From Methanobacteriaceae archaeon (GTDB lineage Archaea > Methanobacteriota > Methanobacteria > Methanobacteriales > Methanobacteriaceae): a DNA stretch of 56,691 bases. The notes below the pieces were generated by a model. The model did no database searches, had not been told where the DNA came from, and saw nothing but the letters and a program-made list of their open reading frames with translations. The stretch covers positions 1 to 56,691 of the forward strand of contig JADGNH010000001.1 in assembly GCA_017883605.1 (NCBI GenBank), read 5' to 3'. Numbering within the stretch: position 1 is the stretch's first letter; each line of letters opens with the position of its first letter. Position numbers and translations under genes: made by a program. Below are positions 36,019 through 46,315 of the stretch, one piece after another.

Positions 36019-36480
36019 TTGATAGATACTAAAATTCTTTTATCTGTGGTAATAGTAATTTTAATAGGTGTTGCAGCTGCTGGTTATCAAATTACAACCA
36101 AAACATCTGATTTATGGCAGCCAGTTACCTCCCAAAGCCCCACTACACCTGATGAAGGGGGATCCGGAACAACCAGTCCTTATTCATCAGATCAGGGAGT
36201 ATCTCAAACAGGAGGATCATCATTAGGATCATCATTATCACAAGGACAGGGAACAGGGAGTGTTAGCGTTAAAATAACAGCTACAGAAGCTAAAACACTA
36301 GCTCAAAATGCCATAAACCAGCCAGGAGCGGAAGCAGGTACGCCTAAACTGGTAACACTGAACAACACCTTAACCTATGTTGTGCCGATTATTCTTAACA
36401 ACGAACAGGTGGGAGAAATCGAAATAGACCCACAGACTGGTAAAATTACTGGAGGCGCAGGGGGTGCACCAAATGGTTGA
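36019..36480 (+). CDS. secreted or membrane-anchored PepSY-like protein
   Basis: A 153-residue protein. Residues 5-23 (KILLSVVIVILIGVAAAGY) are a signal anchor, residues 30-85 are a Ser/Gly/Gln/Thr-rich linker suited to the cell surface, and residues 85-150 resemble a PepSY domain (ITATEAKTLAQNAI, ending EIEIDPQTGKITGG). The start is TTG at 36019: GAGGTG lies seven bases before and an in-frame TGA immediately precedes it. It overlaps the following gene by eight bases. PepSY domains often inhibit proteases; here that is only an inference. Confidence 0.7.
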   Translation: MIDTKILLSVVIVILIGVAAAGYQITTKTSDLWQPVTSQSPTTPDEGGSGTTSPYSSDQGVSQTGGSSLGSSLSQGQGTGSVSVKITATEAKTLAQNAINQPGAEAGTPKLVTLNNTLTYVVPIILNNEQVGEIEIDPQTGKITGGAGGAPNG

Positions 36481-37192
36481 ATTGTTTGAAACAGAAGTAG
36501 AATGTTGTAAAATAGTTTCAGAAGAGGTAGAAAATGCAGTGATTCTGGAAGGATCACCAGAACTGGGTTTGATAGGTAACATTTTAGGATGGCTTCTAGT
36601 GGAAGAACTTGACATGAAGCAAATAGGACATATAGATTCAAAGTACTTCCCACCCTTGGCTGTGCTCTATAAAGGAGTGGCAATACATCCCTTCAGGATA
36701 TACAGCAAAGATAATATCGTTCTATTCCTATCTGACTTCATAGTGCCTCCCATAGTGGCTTATGATATGGCTAATGCCATTGTGGAGTGGGCGCAGAGGA
36801 ACAATAGCAAAGAAATTATAACCTTCAACAGCATCGTGGTGAGGGAGAAAACTCAGGGAGTTGCTGGTGCAGCTAACTCTGAAGAAGGCTTAAAGAGATT
36901 GGGTGACATCAAAATCCCCATATTGCCATTTGGAAATGTCAGCGGACTTTCCGGCACCCTTTTAACCCGGAGCATCATCAAAAAGCTCCCGGCGTCCTGT
37001 CTCTTTGCTGAAGTTTTAAACCAGTACCCAGATCCCAGGGCAGCAGCCACCGTAGTGGATGTTTTAAATAAGATGGTAAATATAGAAGTCAATGCAGAGC
37101 CACTTCTCAAAGAAGCTGAAGAGATAGAAGCTCGCCTAAAAGAACTGGCCAATACAGTCCAGGGAGAGCAGGAATCCCCTGCTTATATGTAA
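36473..37192 (+). CDS. PAC2 family protein (proteasome-assembly chaperone-like)
   Basis: About 239 residues of the PAC2 family, related to eukaryotic proteasome-assembly chaperone 2. ILEGSPELGLIGNILGWLL is the family's N-terminal block, FNSIVVREKTQGVAGAAN the middle one, and LLTRSIIKKLPASCLFAEV the last. The C-terminus is a charged helix. ATG at 36473 follows GGGGGTG within the end of the previous gene; an in-frame GTG at 36464 is the alternative. The overlap suggests coupled translation. A second PAC2 gene lies at 39414. The archaeal role is not established. Confidence 0.85.
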   Translation: MVELFETEVECCKIVSEEVENAVILEGSPELGLIGNILGWLLVEELDMKQIGHIDSKYFPPLAVLYKGVAIHPFRIYSKDNIVLFLSDFIVPPIVAYDMANAIVEWAQRNNSKEIITFNSIVVREKTQGVAGAANSEEGLKRLGDIKIPILPFGNVSGLSGTLLTRSIIKKLPASCLFAEVLNQYPDPRAAATVVDVLNKMVNIEVNAEPLLKEAEEIEARLKELANTVQGEQESPAYM

Positions 37193-37229
37193 ATGGATTA
37201 AAAAAACAGATAGATAATCATAAATCATT

Positions 37230-37304
<75 letters not shown>

Positions 37305-37348
37305 TTTAAGTATATTTTTTTAGTTTCTGAGGAAAATTAGTGTACATA

Positions 37349-37426
<78 letters not shown>

Positions 37427-37608
37427 TAAATTCTTTTAGTTTTAAAATCGTGCCTTAAATTTATAGTCATTTAAAGACTTATTTTAAAAAATAATGACTA
37501 AATTTAAAGAAAATAAAACTGAAAAACAGGAAAATTAAAGAAATAACTAAGAATTAAAGAAATAACAAAAAAAACAGAATAGGCATTTAGTCTATTAAAA
37601 CTAAACTT

Positions 37609-37722
37609 TTAATCTAACTCAGCACGCCAAGAAAATGTTTTACCTAGTAACTGCATCATTATCGTAACCACTATGAATCCACCAAAAATAACCGCTGCAA
37701 TTAATATTGTATTATATTCCAT
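37609..37722 (-). CDS. 37-residue single-span membrane protein
   Basis: The minus strand from ATG at 37722 to TAA at 37609 encodes 37 residues. AGGTGA lies six bases upstream, a strong ribosome site. Residues 4-26 (NTILIAAVIFGGFIVVTIMMQ) form one membrane helix, and the C-terminus LGKTFSWRAELD is short, amphipathic and charged. Such small proteins often act as subunits of membrane complexes; which one cannot be read here. No neighbour is cotranscribed: the EndoQ-like gene downstream is on the same strand but its promoter region lies further right. Confidence 0.65.
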   Translation of the reverse strand: MEYNTILIAAVIFGGFIVVTIMMQLLGKTFSWRAELD

Positions 37723-37944
37723 AAAGTCACCTGCTTTTCTTTCTATTAGGAAATTATTGCTTCTACTTAATATGGTTTGTCCTCTATTTTCAGATATAAA
37801 AATATACTTATAATCAGATCATATCTTTTTTTTTTGATCTATTTAGTTTTAGTTTCTACATCTAAAATTGAATTTAAAAAATTGGTTTATCAAAAGAAAT
37901 TATTTGAAATTATTTGAAATCAAAAAAAAATTGATTAAAATAAT

Positions 37945-39213
37945 TTAAAAATAATCATCCAGGGTGCTGTCCGGATTTCTATCTGAATTATCAGCTGATT
38001 TATTATTGGAATTATCGGCCGATTTATCAGCTGAATTATCATGGGGATCATTTTCAAATAGGATCTCTCCATATCTTCCTCCACCACCAGACTCGATTTG
38101 GAGGGTTTTATCGCGGAAGGCCTTTATAATTGGGGTTAACTTTGGTTCAACTTTTTCAAGCTCCTTCAATGGAGTGTAGATGAGGACCGATATTTCGTTG
38201 CCAAATTTATGCACCAGTTCTTCCCATATCTTCTGCACAAAAACCGTGGTAACCCCTTTATTATATCTACGGCTTATTATATCTGCCAACGGAAGTATGT
38301 GAACGTATGGAGGTCTGTGCGGTGGATGATGTGGCTCATCCCATGTGGAAAGCTCGTATATTCTGTAATCAACACCTTTTTTAATTGTCCCACCGCAGGG
38401 ACATTTCATTTTTTGCTTTATAGCATCTTCAATGTCAAATATTTTGTAACACCGGGTACAGGCAGTTTTATGGTATTTACCCAGTCTTGGATCGAAACCG
38501 TAATTGGCATTTATCTTCTTTTTCAAAATGCTGTCCTTAATATTCTGGAAGTTCAGCTCATTCACCTTCATTTCATTAAATTCCCTTCCCAGACGGTGAG
38601 GCCATGGTGAATGGGCGTCAGAATTAGACAAAAATGGAATATCCTGGAGTTCCTCTATGTGGTCAGCCATATCACTGTCTGCTGAAAGCCCTAACTCCAG
38701 AAAGTCGGGTTTTTTATCATAACAATCCCATAAACTGTCATATTCCTTGTAAATACTGGTCCATGGTGTGAAAGCATGGGAAGGTCCTGCCAAACAGCCG
38801 TGTTCATGAGCTATGTCCATTATTTCTGCGCCGTTCATATGCACTTTAGGTCTGCCATCAGAATCCAGGTTTCCTTTAAAATCCTCCCTCATCCCGTAGG
38901 CTACATCAAGAGAGGGTAGAATTAAGAGGTGATGCACTCTTTTGATGTCCTCAACCTCTACGGTTAAAATAAATCGACACCCAGAGTTCTCTGAAGTAAC
39001 CTGGGAGTCTTTTTTAAGGGAATAAATACCTTCATCTGTCTTCTCAGTGCTTTCTTCTATGATCTTCAACCATTTAAGGTGCAGAGCATCGCCGGTTCCC
39101 ACCAAATCCAGACCCTTGAGCCTTGCCTGGGGAGCTATCACATTGGGGGTCATGTTCTTAGATGTGGCCAGGGAATATCGGCCGTGAATGTGAAGGTCAG
39201 CATTGATTATCAT
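37945..39213 (-). CDS. EndoQ-like PHP-domain endonuclease
   Basis: A 422-residue protein of the PHP-domain nuclease family to which endonuclease Q belongs, which nicks DNA 5' to deaminated bases. The PHP metal motif is DLHIHGRYS (residues 6-14), other metal ligands lie in FILTVEVED and SNSDAHSPWPHRLGREF, and a zinc finger CTRCYKIF plus CPCGG sits at about 253-274. The C-terminal 35 residues are a low-complexity tail of NSADKSADNS repeats ending STLDDYF, which resembles a PCNA-binding (PIP) motif. The PCNA gene lies 4 kb away on the same strand. Confidence 0.82.
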   Translation of the reverse strand: MIINADLHIHGRYSLATSKNMTPNVIAPQARLKGLDLVGTGDALHLKWLKIIEESTEKTDEGIYSLKKDSQVTSENSGCRFILTVEVEDIKRVHHLLILPSLDVAYGMREDFKGNLDSDGRPKVHMNGAEIMDIAHEHGCLAGPSHAFTPWTSIYKEYDSLWDCYDKKPDFLELGLSADSDMADHIEELQDIPFLSNSDAHSPWPHRLGREFNEMKVNELNFQNIKDSILKKKINANYGFDPRLGKYHKTACTRCYKIFDIEDAIKQKMKCPCGGTIKKGVDYRIYELSTWDEPHHPPHRPPYVHILPLADIISRRYNKGVTTVFVQKIWEELVHKFGNEISVLIYTPLKELEKVEPKLTPIIKAFRDKTLQIESGGGGRYGEILFENDPHDNSADKSADNSNNKSADNSDRNPDSTLDDYF

Positions 39214-39413
39214 CTGAATACCTGATTTAATGATTTTTGGAACAGATTCTATACTAATTTTTTTAGGAAATATTTTTTTAAGAAATTTATAGGTAAAAAA
39301 ATAAAAAATAATTTAATATTCATTTTTTTTCTTTAAATCATGCCCAAATTTGGGGATAACTTATCCTTGATACTCATTTATCCTGTATTTTGTTCCGGAT
39401 CCATATCCTCAAA

Positions 39414-40187
39414 TTATCCAATATACCTTAGATCTTCCTCTCCAGGAGCAACGTGCATCCTTTCAGCCATTTCTTGCTCCATCTGCTGGGCTTTGGATAT
39501 CATTTTCCTTGTTTCTTCAGCTCTTTCCTCCAGCTTGGCGATGTCAATATCAATTTTGAGGATATCAATTAGTAAAGAGAGCACTGCCTTGGATGCATCG
39601 GCATCGATGAAGTATCCGGGTGTTTCACCCATTAAACATGCGCCTTCAATCCCCCGATATACTCCCAGACCAAGGAGAAGTCCTGATGCCCCAATTATTC
39701 CGCCGTCTGCTGATCTGAGTGTGACACCATGATCTTTCAGCATTTCAGCCCGTTTTTTGGTTGTTGCTGCTCCGAAAACCTTGGGTTTTTCAACATTCTG
39801 ACCGGTGCCCAGACCACCCAAGGTGAACATCTCCTTAACCCCGTACTTCTCCACAAAATCAATGATTGCACCACATACATCGTACTGGCCTTCTGGACTA
39901 AGTCCCTGTGTATTTCCAACCAGTATTATATAGTCTCTTTTGTCTTCTCCTGCTGATTTAAGGTAATGGAACTCGTTTTTCATGGGTTCAATGATTCCGT
40001 CTTCATCAACAAAAACTTGGGGTGGGAAAGAGGGTGAGTAAAGTTCTGCAAATTTTTCGGCTTCAAGTTCGTGTATCATGTGTTCTGCAACCAGTTTCCC
40101 CACATGCCCTATTCCGGGGAGGGCCTCTATGAAGATGGGTTCTGTAAGATCCACATCTTTTATAAGATTTATAAAGGTCTCTTTCAT
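39414..40187 (-). CDS. PAC2 family protein
   Basis: A 257-residue PAC2-family protein, paralogous to the one at 36473. EALPGIGHVGKLVAEHMIHEL is the N-terminal block, FTLGGLGTGQNVEKPKVFGA the middle, and GACLMGETPGYFIDADASKAVL the later part, followed by a C-terminal coiled-coil helix (IAKLEERAEETRKMISKAQ). In archaea this gene usually follows nop10 and aif2a, as here; the start codon abuts the nop10 stop, so translation is probably coupled. The eukaryotic relative aids proteasome assembly; the archaeal function is uncertain. Confidence 0.9.
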   Translation of the reverse strand: MKETFINLIKDVDLTEPIFIEALPGIGHVGKLVAEHMIHELEAEKFAELYSPSFPPQVFVDEDGIIEPMKNEFHYLKSAGEDKRDYIILVGNTQGLSPEGQYDVCGAIIDFVEKYGVKEMFTLGGLGTGQNVEKPKVFGAATTKKRAEMLKDHGVTLRSADGGIIGASGLLLGLGVYRGIEGACLMGETPGYFIDADASKAVLSLLIDILKIDIDIAKLEERAEETRKMISKAQQMEQEMAERMHVAPGEEDLRYIG

Positions 40188-40373
40188 CTAAACCAACTCC
40201 TCTTGAGCTTTTTTTAAAAGCTGCTTTTTAAGTATTCTTCTGTACTTCCCATATTTATCTTCTGGAGAATATTTAGGTGGATAAACCACCCCTAAGTCTC
40301 CCCCACAGTAGGGACATTTATCTTTTAATGTGTATTCACCGCAGGAACGACATTTCTTCATTTTCATCTTCAT
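40188..40373 (-). CDS. nop10: H/ACA RNP protein Nop10
   Basis: A 61-residue component of H/ACA ribonucleoproteins that guide pseudouridylation of rRNA. The zinc-binding part has CRSCGEYTLKDKCPYCGG (C-x2-C-x8-C-x2-C), followed by the proline-rich linker PPKYSPEDKYGKYRR, typical of Nop10, and a short helix. The first four residues MKMK may not all be translated, since Met residues at 3 and 5 are also possible starts. The gene overlaps aif2a by four bases. Confidence 0.95.
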   Translation of the reverse strand: MKMKMKKCRSCGEYTLKDKCPYCGGDLGVVYPPKYSPEDKYGKYRRILKKQLLKKAQEELV

Positions 40374-41149
40374 TCTAATTCACGATAAAATTCGCCTTCA
40401 CCACCAGCATTGATCACAGAATCTACAGCTTTTTGAGCTGCATTTTTGAGAATATCCTCTGCTTCTATATAATCAGATGATTTAACTATCATTCTGTACC
40501 GGGGAGCACCTACACATTGTATAGAAATATGTTCATCGTTAATGGAACTCAGAGCATTTTTTATAACCTCAACACCATCGGAAGCATATGATTTTAAATC
40601 AACATAACCAGTTATATGGACTTCTGGAGGCGATATATTCTTCTTTGCCACCGCGGTTATGGCAACAGCCCATTCATCACTCATTCCCCTACTTGTGAGA
40701 GATGTTTCTCCCTCTTCAGCTGAAATTTCAAAGGCACCGTAGAGATCACCAAATTCATCCATTATTCCATATCCTACTTCTTCATATGCCGTGTCTAAAT
40801 CCTTTTCTATACTTTTTGCAGCAAATTCAAGCAGTTTTTCCGCTTTCTGCTCTATTTTCCACTGTTGAATCTTCCGGGTTCTCTGATCTTCCCTGATTCT
40901 TTTCATGGAAACATCTACATGACCTTTCCGCGGGTTTACTCGCAATACTCTGGCCACTATCTTCTGGTTTTCCCGGACGTAGTCCCTGATATTTTTCACC
41001 CATCCTGAAGAAACCTCAGATATGTGTATGAAAGCTTCTTTTCCCTGGTATTCCTCCAGTTTGGCGAACGCCCCATAATTCAGAACCTTATGAACCGTTC
41101 CAACCACCAAATCTCCTTCGTCTGGCCATTCACTTCTCATTCTTACCAT
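40370..41149 (-). CDS. aif2a: translation initiation factor aIF2, subunit alpha
   Basis: A 259-residue subunit of aIF2, which brings Met-tRNAi to the ribosome. The S1 domain occupies residues 10-85 with IHISEVSSGWVKNIRDYVRENQ and NPRKGHVDVSMKRI, next comes a helical domain (KAEKLLEFAAKS), then the C-terminal alpha-beta domain (DGVEVIKNALSSINDEHISIQ) that binds the gamma subunit. It is part of the rpl44e-rps27e-aif2a-nop10 run found in most archaea. Confidence 0.96.
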   Translation of the reverse strand: MVRMRSEWPDEGDLVVGTVHKVLNYGAFAKLEEYQGKEAFIHISEVSSGWVKNIRDYVRENQKIVARVLRVNPRKGHVDVSMKRIREDQRTRKIQQWKIEQKAEKLLEFAAKSIEKDLDTAYEEVGYGIMDEFGDLYGAFEISAEEGETSLTSRGMSDEWAVAITAVAKKNISPPEVHITGYVDLKSYASDGVEVIKNALSSINDEHISIQCVGAPRYRMIVKSSDYIEAEDILKNAAQKAVDSVINAGGEGEFYRELE

Positions 41150-41177
41150 TAAAACACCTAAACTTTAATATGATAAA

Positions 41178-41363
41178 TTAATCTAATACTTCCACTATCT
41201 GTGCAACTATTTTGGATTTTCCGCCCTGGGACTTTACCAGGGTTTTGCCGCAGATTATGCACTGCACAGTTGATGCTGCGTGGTCAAAAACTATCTGCTG
41301 ATTTCCGCAGTCTATACATTTAACCTTTAAAAAGTTGCTCTTGGAACTCTTGAAATTTGCCAT
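41178..41363 (-). CDS. rps27e: 30S ribosomal protein S27e
   Basis: A 61-residue zinc-ribbon ribosomal protein. KCIDCGNQQIVFDHAASTVQCIICG holds C-x2-C-x14-C-x2-C, the S27e zinc site, split here as CIDC and CIIC. Basic N-terminus and length match the family. It lies 10 bp after rpl44e. Confidence 0.97.
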   Translation of the reverse strand: MANFKSSKSNFLKVKCIDCGNQQIVFDHAASTVQCIICGKTLVKSQGGKSKIVAQIVEVLD

Positions 41364-41373
41364 TTATGACCAC

Positions 41374-41652
41374 CTACATTGTAAACTCTACTTTTCCAGT
41401 TCTGAAAGAAGACCGCTTTATATGTGACTTCCCACATTCTTTACATTTATATCTTAAATCAAGCTTTTTTACGGGTTTATTGCCAGATGGTAGCGGCCGG
41501 GGATAGCCTCGGTATCCGCTGGTAACTCTCCTGAACTGGCGTTGTCCCCATTTAAGTTCACTAGCCTTTCTTCTTTTTGATTCGAATACTTCGTGAAGTC
41601 TGTGTTTCTTGCAACTTGGACAATAAGTTCTCCTTTCTTTAGGAATCTTCAT
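41374..41652 (-). CDS. rpl44e: 50S ribosomal protein L44e
   Basis: A 92-residue basic zinc-finger ribosomal protein. CPSCKKHRLHEV near the start and CKECGKSHIKRSSFR near the end supply the two C-x2-C pairs. FESKRRKASELKWGQRQFRR is the typical RNA-binding centre. First gene of the rpl44e-rps27e-aif2a-nop10-PAC2 run, after a 150 bp AT-rich gap from gins51. Confidence 0.97.
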   Translation of the reverse strand: MKIPKERRTYCPSCKKHRLHEVFESKRRKASELKWGQRQFRRVTSGYRGYPRPLPSGNKPVKKLDLRYKCKECGKSHIKRSSFRTGKVEFTM

Positions 41653-41810
41653 ATAATCACCTCTTAATTGTAAAAATAAGCATAAATTAGTTAAAAAGCT
41701 TATTTAACACCAGATTATAGTATTAACTCTATACTAATAAGTTTAATAAATAATCTAATCTTAATCAATTTAAATAATCTAATTTTATCAAAATATTTTT
41801 ATTTAAATCT

Positions 41811-43492
<1,682 letters not shown>

Positions 43493-43701
43493 TTTATCCT
43501 CCTTTAATTTTTTTCTATTTAGTCAATAATCTATTTTTTATTATCATTCAATAATCTATTTTTTATTATCCAAAAAAATATCTATTTTTACACTTATCCA
43601 GAATATTTCTATACTTATCCAAAATATTCTACACTTTAAATCCAAAGATCTATTTCTATCCAAAAATCTAGTTCTCCAAAATACATTCAGTTATTTACAT
43701 G

Positions 43702-44307
43702 TTAAGCCTTCTTATCTATCATTCGGTCCTTTTCAGTTGAAGCATCATCCCTAGATTTTTTGGATTTTTCCTCTTCAACTTCCAGTTCGGTGTGTATTTT
43801 TTTGAAAAATGTATCATTCAAGTATTTACGGGCAAATACGGCCGCTAATATCAGGACGCCAATGAGTATCAGGAAAACCGCGAACATTGCCTGTTCCCCA
43901 AATACCACATTGTCAACAACCCGGGACGTAGAATTGGAGATTAAGATTATTCCAACAATAATCAGTAAAAAGCCAATAAATGCAGCTGTAATTTGTATTA
44001 TTTTGTCTTTTTTTTCTTTGAAGTATTTGAAAGCATCGTGGTCATATAACTGACTTACACCAGGAACTTCATGATGATTTTCATTATCTTTAACCGATTT
44101 TACCGGGGATTTATCGGTGCTGGGTTTTTGTTCAACGTGTTCTCCTAATGAAAATTTTTTAACTGCTTTAAATAATGGATTATCAAATAATCCTTTATTT
44201 TTTTTGGTTTTAATCTTTTTAGAAGAAGTATTATTGGATCCTGAATTTTTTGGCAACCTTAGTACCTCCATAAGTTCATGATGATTTCTAAGTAAATTTT
44301 GTGCCAT
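43702..44307 (-). CDS. two-span membrane protein of unknown function
   Basis: A 201-residue protein. Residues 1-90 are basic and soluble (KKIKTKKNKGLFDN, then a linker with repeated Lys and Ser). Two membrane helices follow: IIQITAAFIGFLLIIVGIIL (about 104-123) and AMFAVFLILIGVLILAAVF (about 140-158), then a charged C-terminal helix. It lies between tfs and pcn, all on one strand, but its function cannot be inferred from that. Confidence 0.7.
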   Translation of the reverse strand: MAQNLLRNHHELMEVLRLPKNSGSNNTSSKKIKTKKNKGLFDNPLFKAVKKFSLGEHVEQKPSTDKSPVKSVKDNENHHEVPGVSQLYDHDAFKYFKEKKDKIIQITAAFIGFLLIIVGIILISNSTSRVVDNVVFGEQAMFAVFLILIGVLILAAVFARKYLNDTFFKKIHTELEVEEEKSKKSRDDASTEKDRMIDKKA

Positions 44308-44333
44308 ATCCTAATTTTTAATGATGTACTCTT

Positions 44334-44651
44334 CTAATCATATTCTCGCCAGGTAAAACCGCAGGCACTGCACCTTAAAAACCTGGTTTCAGATTCATCA
44401 GCCCTTCTGGTCTGCTGCAGCCACCAGAAGGCTTCTTTGTTTTTGCATTTGGAACAAATGGCCCGGGTAGTGGGTAAAGTTTTTATCTTATCATCGGTGA
44501 ATATTATGCTCTCTTTTGCCTTTACCTTTTCTGAAACCTCATATCCACTGATCAGTTCTTTAGTCATCTCTATTTCGTATCCGCATTTTTTACAATGAAA
44601 ACAGTTATCCTGGGGAAACATCACAGTTCCGCATTTGGGGCAAAACTCCAT
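44334..44651 (-). CDS. tfs: transcription elongation factor TFS
   Basis: A 105-residue archaeal TFIIS homologue that enters the RNA polymerase funnel and induces transcript cleavage. The N-terminal zinc ribbon has CPKCGTVMFPQDNCFHCKKCG, and the C-terminal one CSKCKNKEAFWWLQQTRRADE, where the R-A-D-E motif supplies the catalytic Asp-Glu pair, then CSACGFTWREYD. Length is standard. Upstream lies an unusual phased 11 bp array. Confidence 0.96.
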   Translation of the reverse strand: MEFCPKCGTVMFPQDNCFHCKKCGYEIEMTKELISGYEVSEKVKAKESIIFTDDKIKTLPTTRAICSKCKNKEAFWWLQQTRRADESETRFLRCSACGFTWREYD

Positions 44652-44704
44652 TCAAATCCTCCTAATTATGTTAAAGCTCATAAATACAATTTTTTTAAAC
44701 TCAG

Positions 44705-44800
44705 TTTTAATTCAATTTTAATTCAATTTTAATTCAATTTTAATTCAATTTTAATTCAATTTTAATTCAATTTTAATTCAATTTTAATTCAATTTTAATC
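44705..44800. repeat. 8-9 copies of an 11 bp repeat upstream of tfs
   Basis: TTTTAATTCAA is repeated eight times without a mismatch from 44705 to 44792, plus a partial ninth unit. The period is exactly 11 bp, so the T4/A4 tracts recur once per helical turn, a pattern known to bend DNA. It lies about 55-150 bp upstream of the tfs start codon. Confidence 0.75.
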
Positions 44801-44899
44801 ATATTTCTACCCATATTCTGACTATTTAAATTTATAGGTGATATTTCTGAATTTTCTCTTTACTATTTATCATTATTGATCCATTGATATAACTTTATT

Positions 44900-45298
44900 C
44901 TAAGCTTTAAAGGCATCTTTCAGAATTTTTTTATGATCAAATGCCAAATCAAATTTAAATATCTCATCTAACTTAAAACAAGCTACTTCCGATGCGTCAG
45001 TGTCTGCCTTTAAATTTCCACCAATTTTATGAGCCATGAAACAGACTGAAACTACATGTCCCCGGGGATCCCTCCCAGGATCAGAATAAACCCCAAAAAT
45101 CCTATTTAAACTGATTTCAAGGCCTGTTTCCTCTTTTACTTCCCTTATAACTGCTGATTCCACTGTTTCACCGTATTCCACAAATCCTCCCGGTAAAGCC
45201 CAGAAACCTTCATACGGCGGGTTTTTCCGTTTGATAAGTACTACAGAATTGTTTCCACAATTTATAACCGCATCTACAGTTAAAAGAGGGTGTTTGAT
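44900..45298 (-). CDS. NUDIX hydrolase lacking a canonical start codon
   Basis: About 132 residues that hydrolyse a nucleoside diphosphate linked to another group. The Nudix box G-F-V-E-Y-G-E...REVKEETGL is complete (residues 38-60 if counted from 45298). The first internal GTG (45181) would remove its leading Gly and the conserved FWALPGG, so translation must begin upstream. There the frame is open to a TAA at about 45310, but contains no ATG, GTG or TTG before the box. AGGAAGTG lies five bases before ATC at 45298 (I-K-H-P-L-L-T-V-D-A-V), where MIKHPLLTV would be expected. ATC initiation or a base error is likely. Confidence 0.75.
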   Translation of the reverse strand: MKHPLLTVDAVINCGNNSVVLIKRKNPPYEGFWALPGGFVEYGETVESAVIREVKEETGLEISLNRIFGVYSDPGRDPRGHVVSVCFMAHKIGGNLKADTDASEVACFKLDEIFKFDLAFDHKKILKDAFKA

Positions 45299-45442
45299 CT
45301 GAACACTTCCTTATTTCTATTGATTTATTCTATTTTTATTAAATTTTTTATTAATTTTGATTTAAATTATCCTTAAAAAAATAATTTGATTATCCAAAAA
45401 TTTTAGAATAAATTTACTAATGCTAATTCATCTGACAGGATC

Positions 45443-46048
45443 TTAAGCACTTCCTTTGGATTCTCCGGTGGTAACTCCTGCAGCTATGATGTGCGCAACC
45501 CTTACAGGCTCCGGTATGGCACTTCGGGTTGCTGAAAGCCTTACTATTTCTTCTGCATCCTCCAGGTTAATGCCCTGTATCTGGATGTATATGTTTTCTT
45601 CATTCTCAATTTCGTACACCTTTCCAGCGTCCAGAACATTGTTCCATCTTTCTTCCCAGTCTTGGAAACGTTTTAATGCTTTTTTTATTTTTTCAAAGCT
45701 GGGAAACCTCCTCATTATAACTATAACCGGTATCCCTGTTTCCTGGAAGATCTTTCGGATGTTGACAACGTTAAAACCCCCAAAAGTGATTCCATCCAAC
45801 ATAATAACCCCTAACTGGTCCTTTTGACGGGTATGGTTCACCATACTGCTTATTTTGCTGGTGGCATCCGTACCATCTCCAGTTATATAGGTTCTAAGCA
45901 CTCCGTCAAGCCAGTTCCCCGCCCGAAAAACTGTGCCAATCAACATCACCGGACTGGTGGTGTGGATGGGGAAAGGAGCATCATCAACCCCTAAAATTCT
46001 TATTTCCTGCTTTATTTTCCTGAATTTTCTATTTTCATTTTCATTCAT
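45443..46048 (-). CDS. DUF99 family protein
   Basis: A 201-residue protein of the DUF99 family, widespread in archaea. IRILGVDDAPF at residues 17-27 and MLDGITFGGFNVVNI around 104-118 are its conserved blocks, with Asp residues placed like the metal ligands of RNase H-like nucleases (endonuclease V relatives). The biochemical role is uncertain. It overlaps the rpoL stop by four bases and is the last gene of csl4-rpoL-DUF99. Confidence 0.88.
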   Translation of the reverse strand: MNENENRKFRKIKQEIRILGVDDAPFPIHTTSPVMLIGTVFRAGNWLDGVLRTYITGDGTDATSKISSMVNHTRQKDQLGVIMLDGITFGGFNVVNIRKIFQETGIPVIVIMRRFPSFEKIKKALKRFQDWEERWNNVLDAGKVYEIENEENIYIQIQGINLEDAEEIVRLSATRSAIPEPVRVAHIIAAGVTTGESKGSA

Positions 46049-46314
46049 TTTTCATCTTTAGAAGATTCAACCAGATCCTTAAATTCATCACAGTCTGATT
46101 TCAATTTTTCTGCAGCTTTTTTAAGCGACTTCCGGGGATTCTTTGCCTTAATATAGAGCATAGGTTCTCCTATAATGGGATGTTCTACCACGTATGCCGC
46201 AGCTTCCACATCTTTATCCTCCATGAGGGTCTTTCTCAGTGCATTACAGAGTGAATGGGATTCTCCAGTTATTTCTATCTCCAGTTCCTTTTTAGTATCC
46301 TTTATGATTTTCAT
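46045..46314 (-). CDS. rpoL: RNA polymerase subunit L
   Basis: An 89-residue subunit that pairs with subunit D to start RNA polymerase assembly. KELEIEITGESHSLCNALRKTLMED is the subunit L signature, followed by VVEHPIIGEPMLYIKAKNPRKSL. The frame extends to 46362, but ATG at 46314 (MKIIKDTKKE) comes one base after the csl4 stop and follows GAGGGAT, so it is the start. The C-terminal helix is rich in Lys and Asp. Confidence 0.95.
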   Translation of the reverse strand: MKIIKDTKKELEIEITGESHSLCNALRKTLMEDKDVEAAAYVVEHPIIGEPMLYIKAKNPRKSLKKAAEKLKSDCDEFKDLVESSKDEK

Positions 46315-46315
46315 T

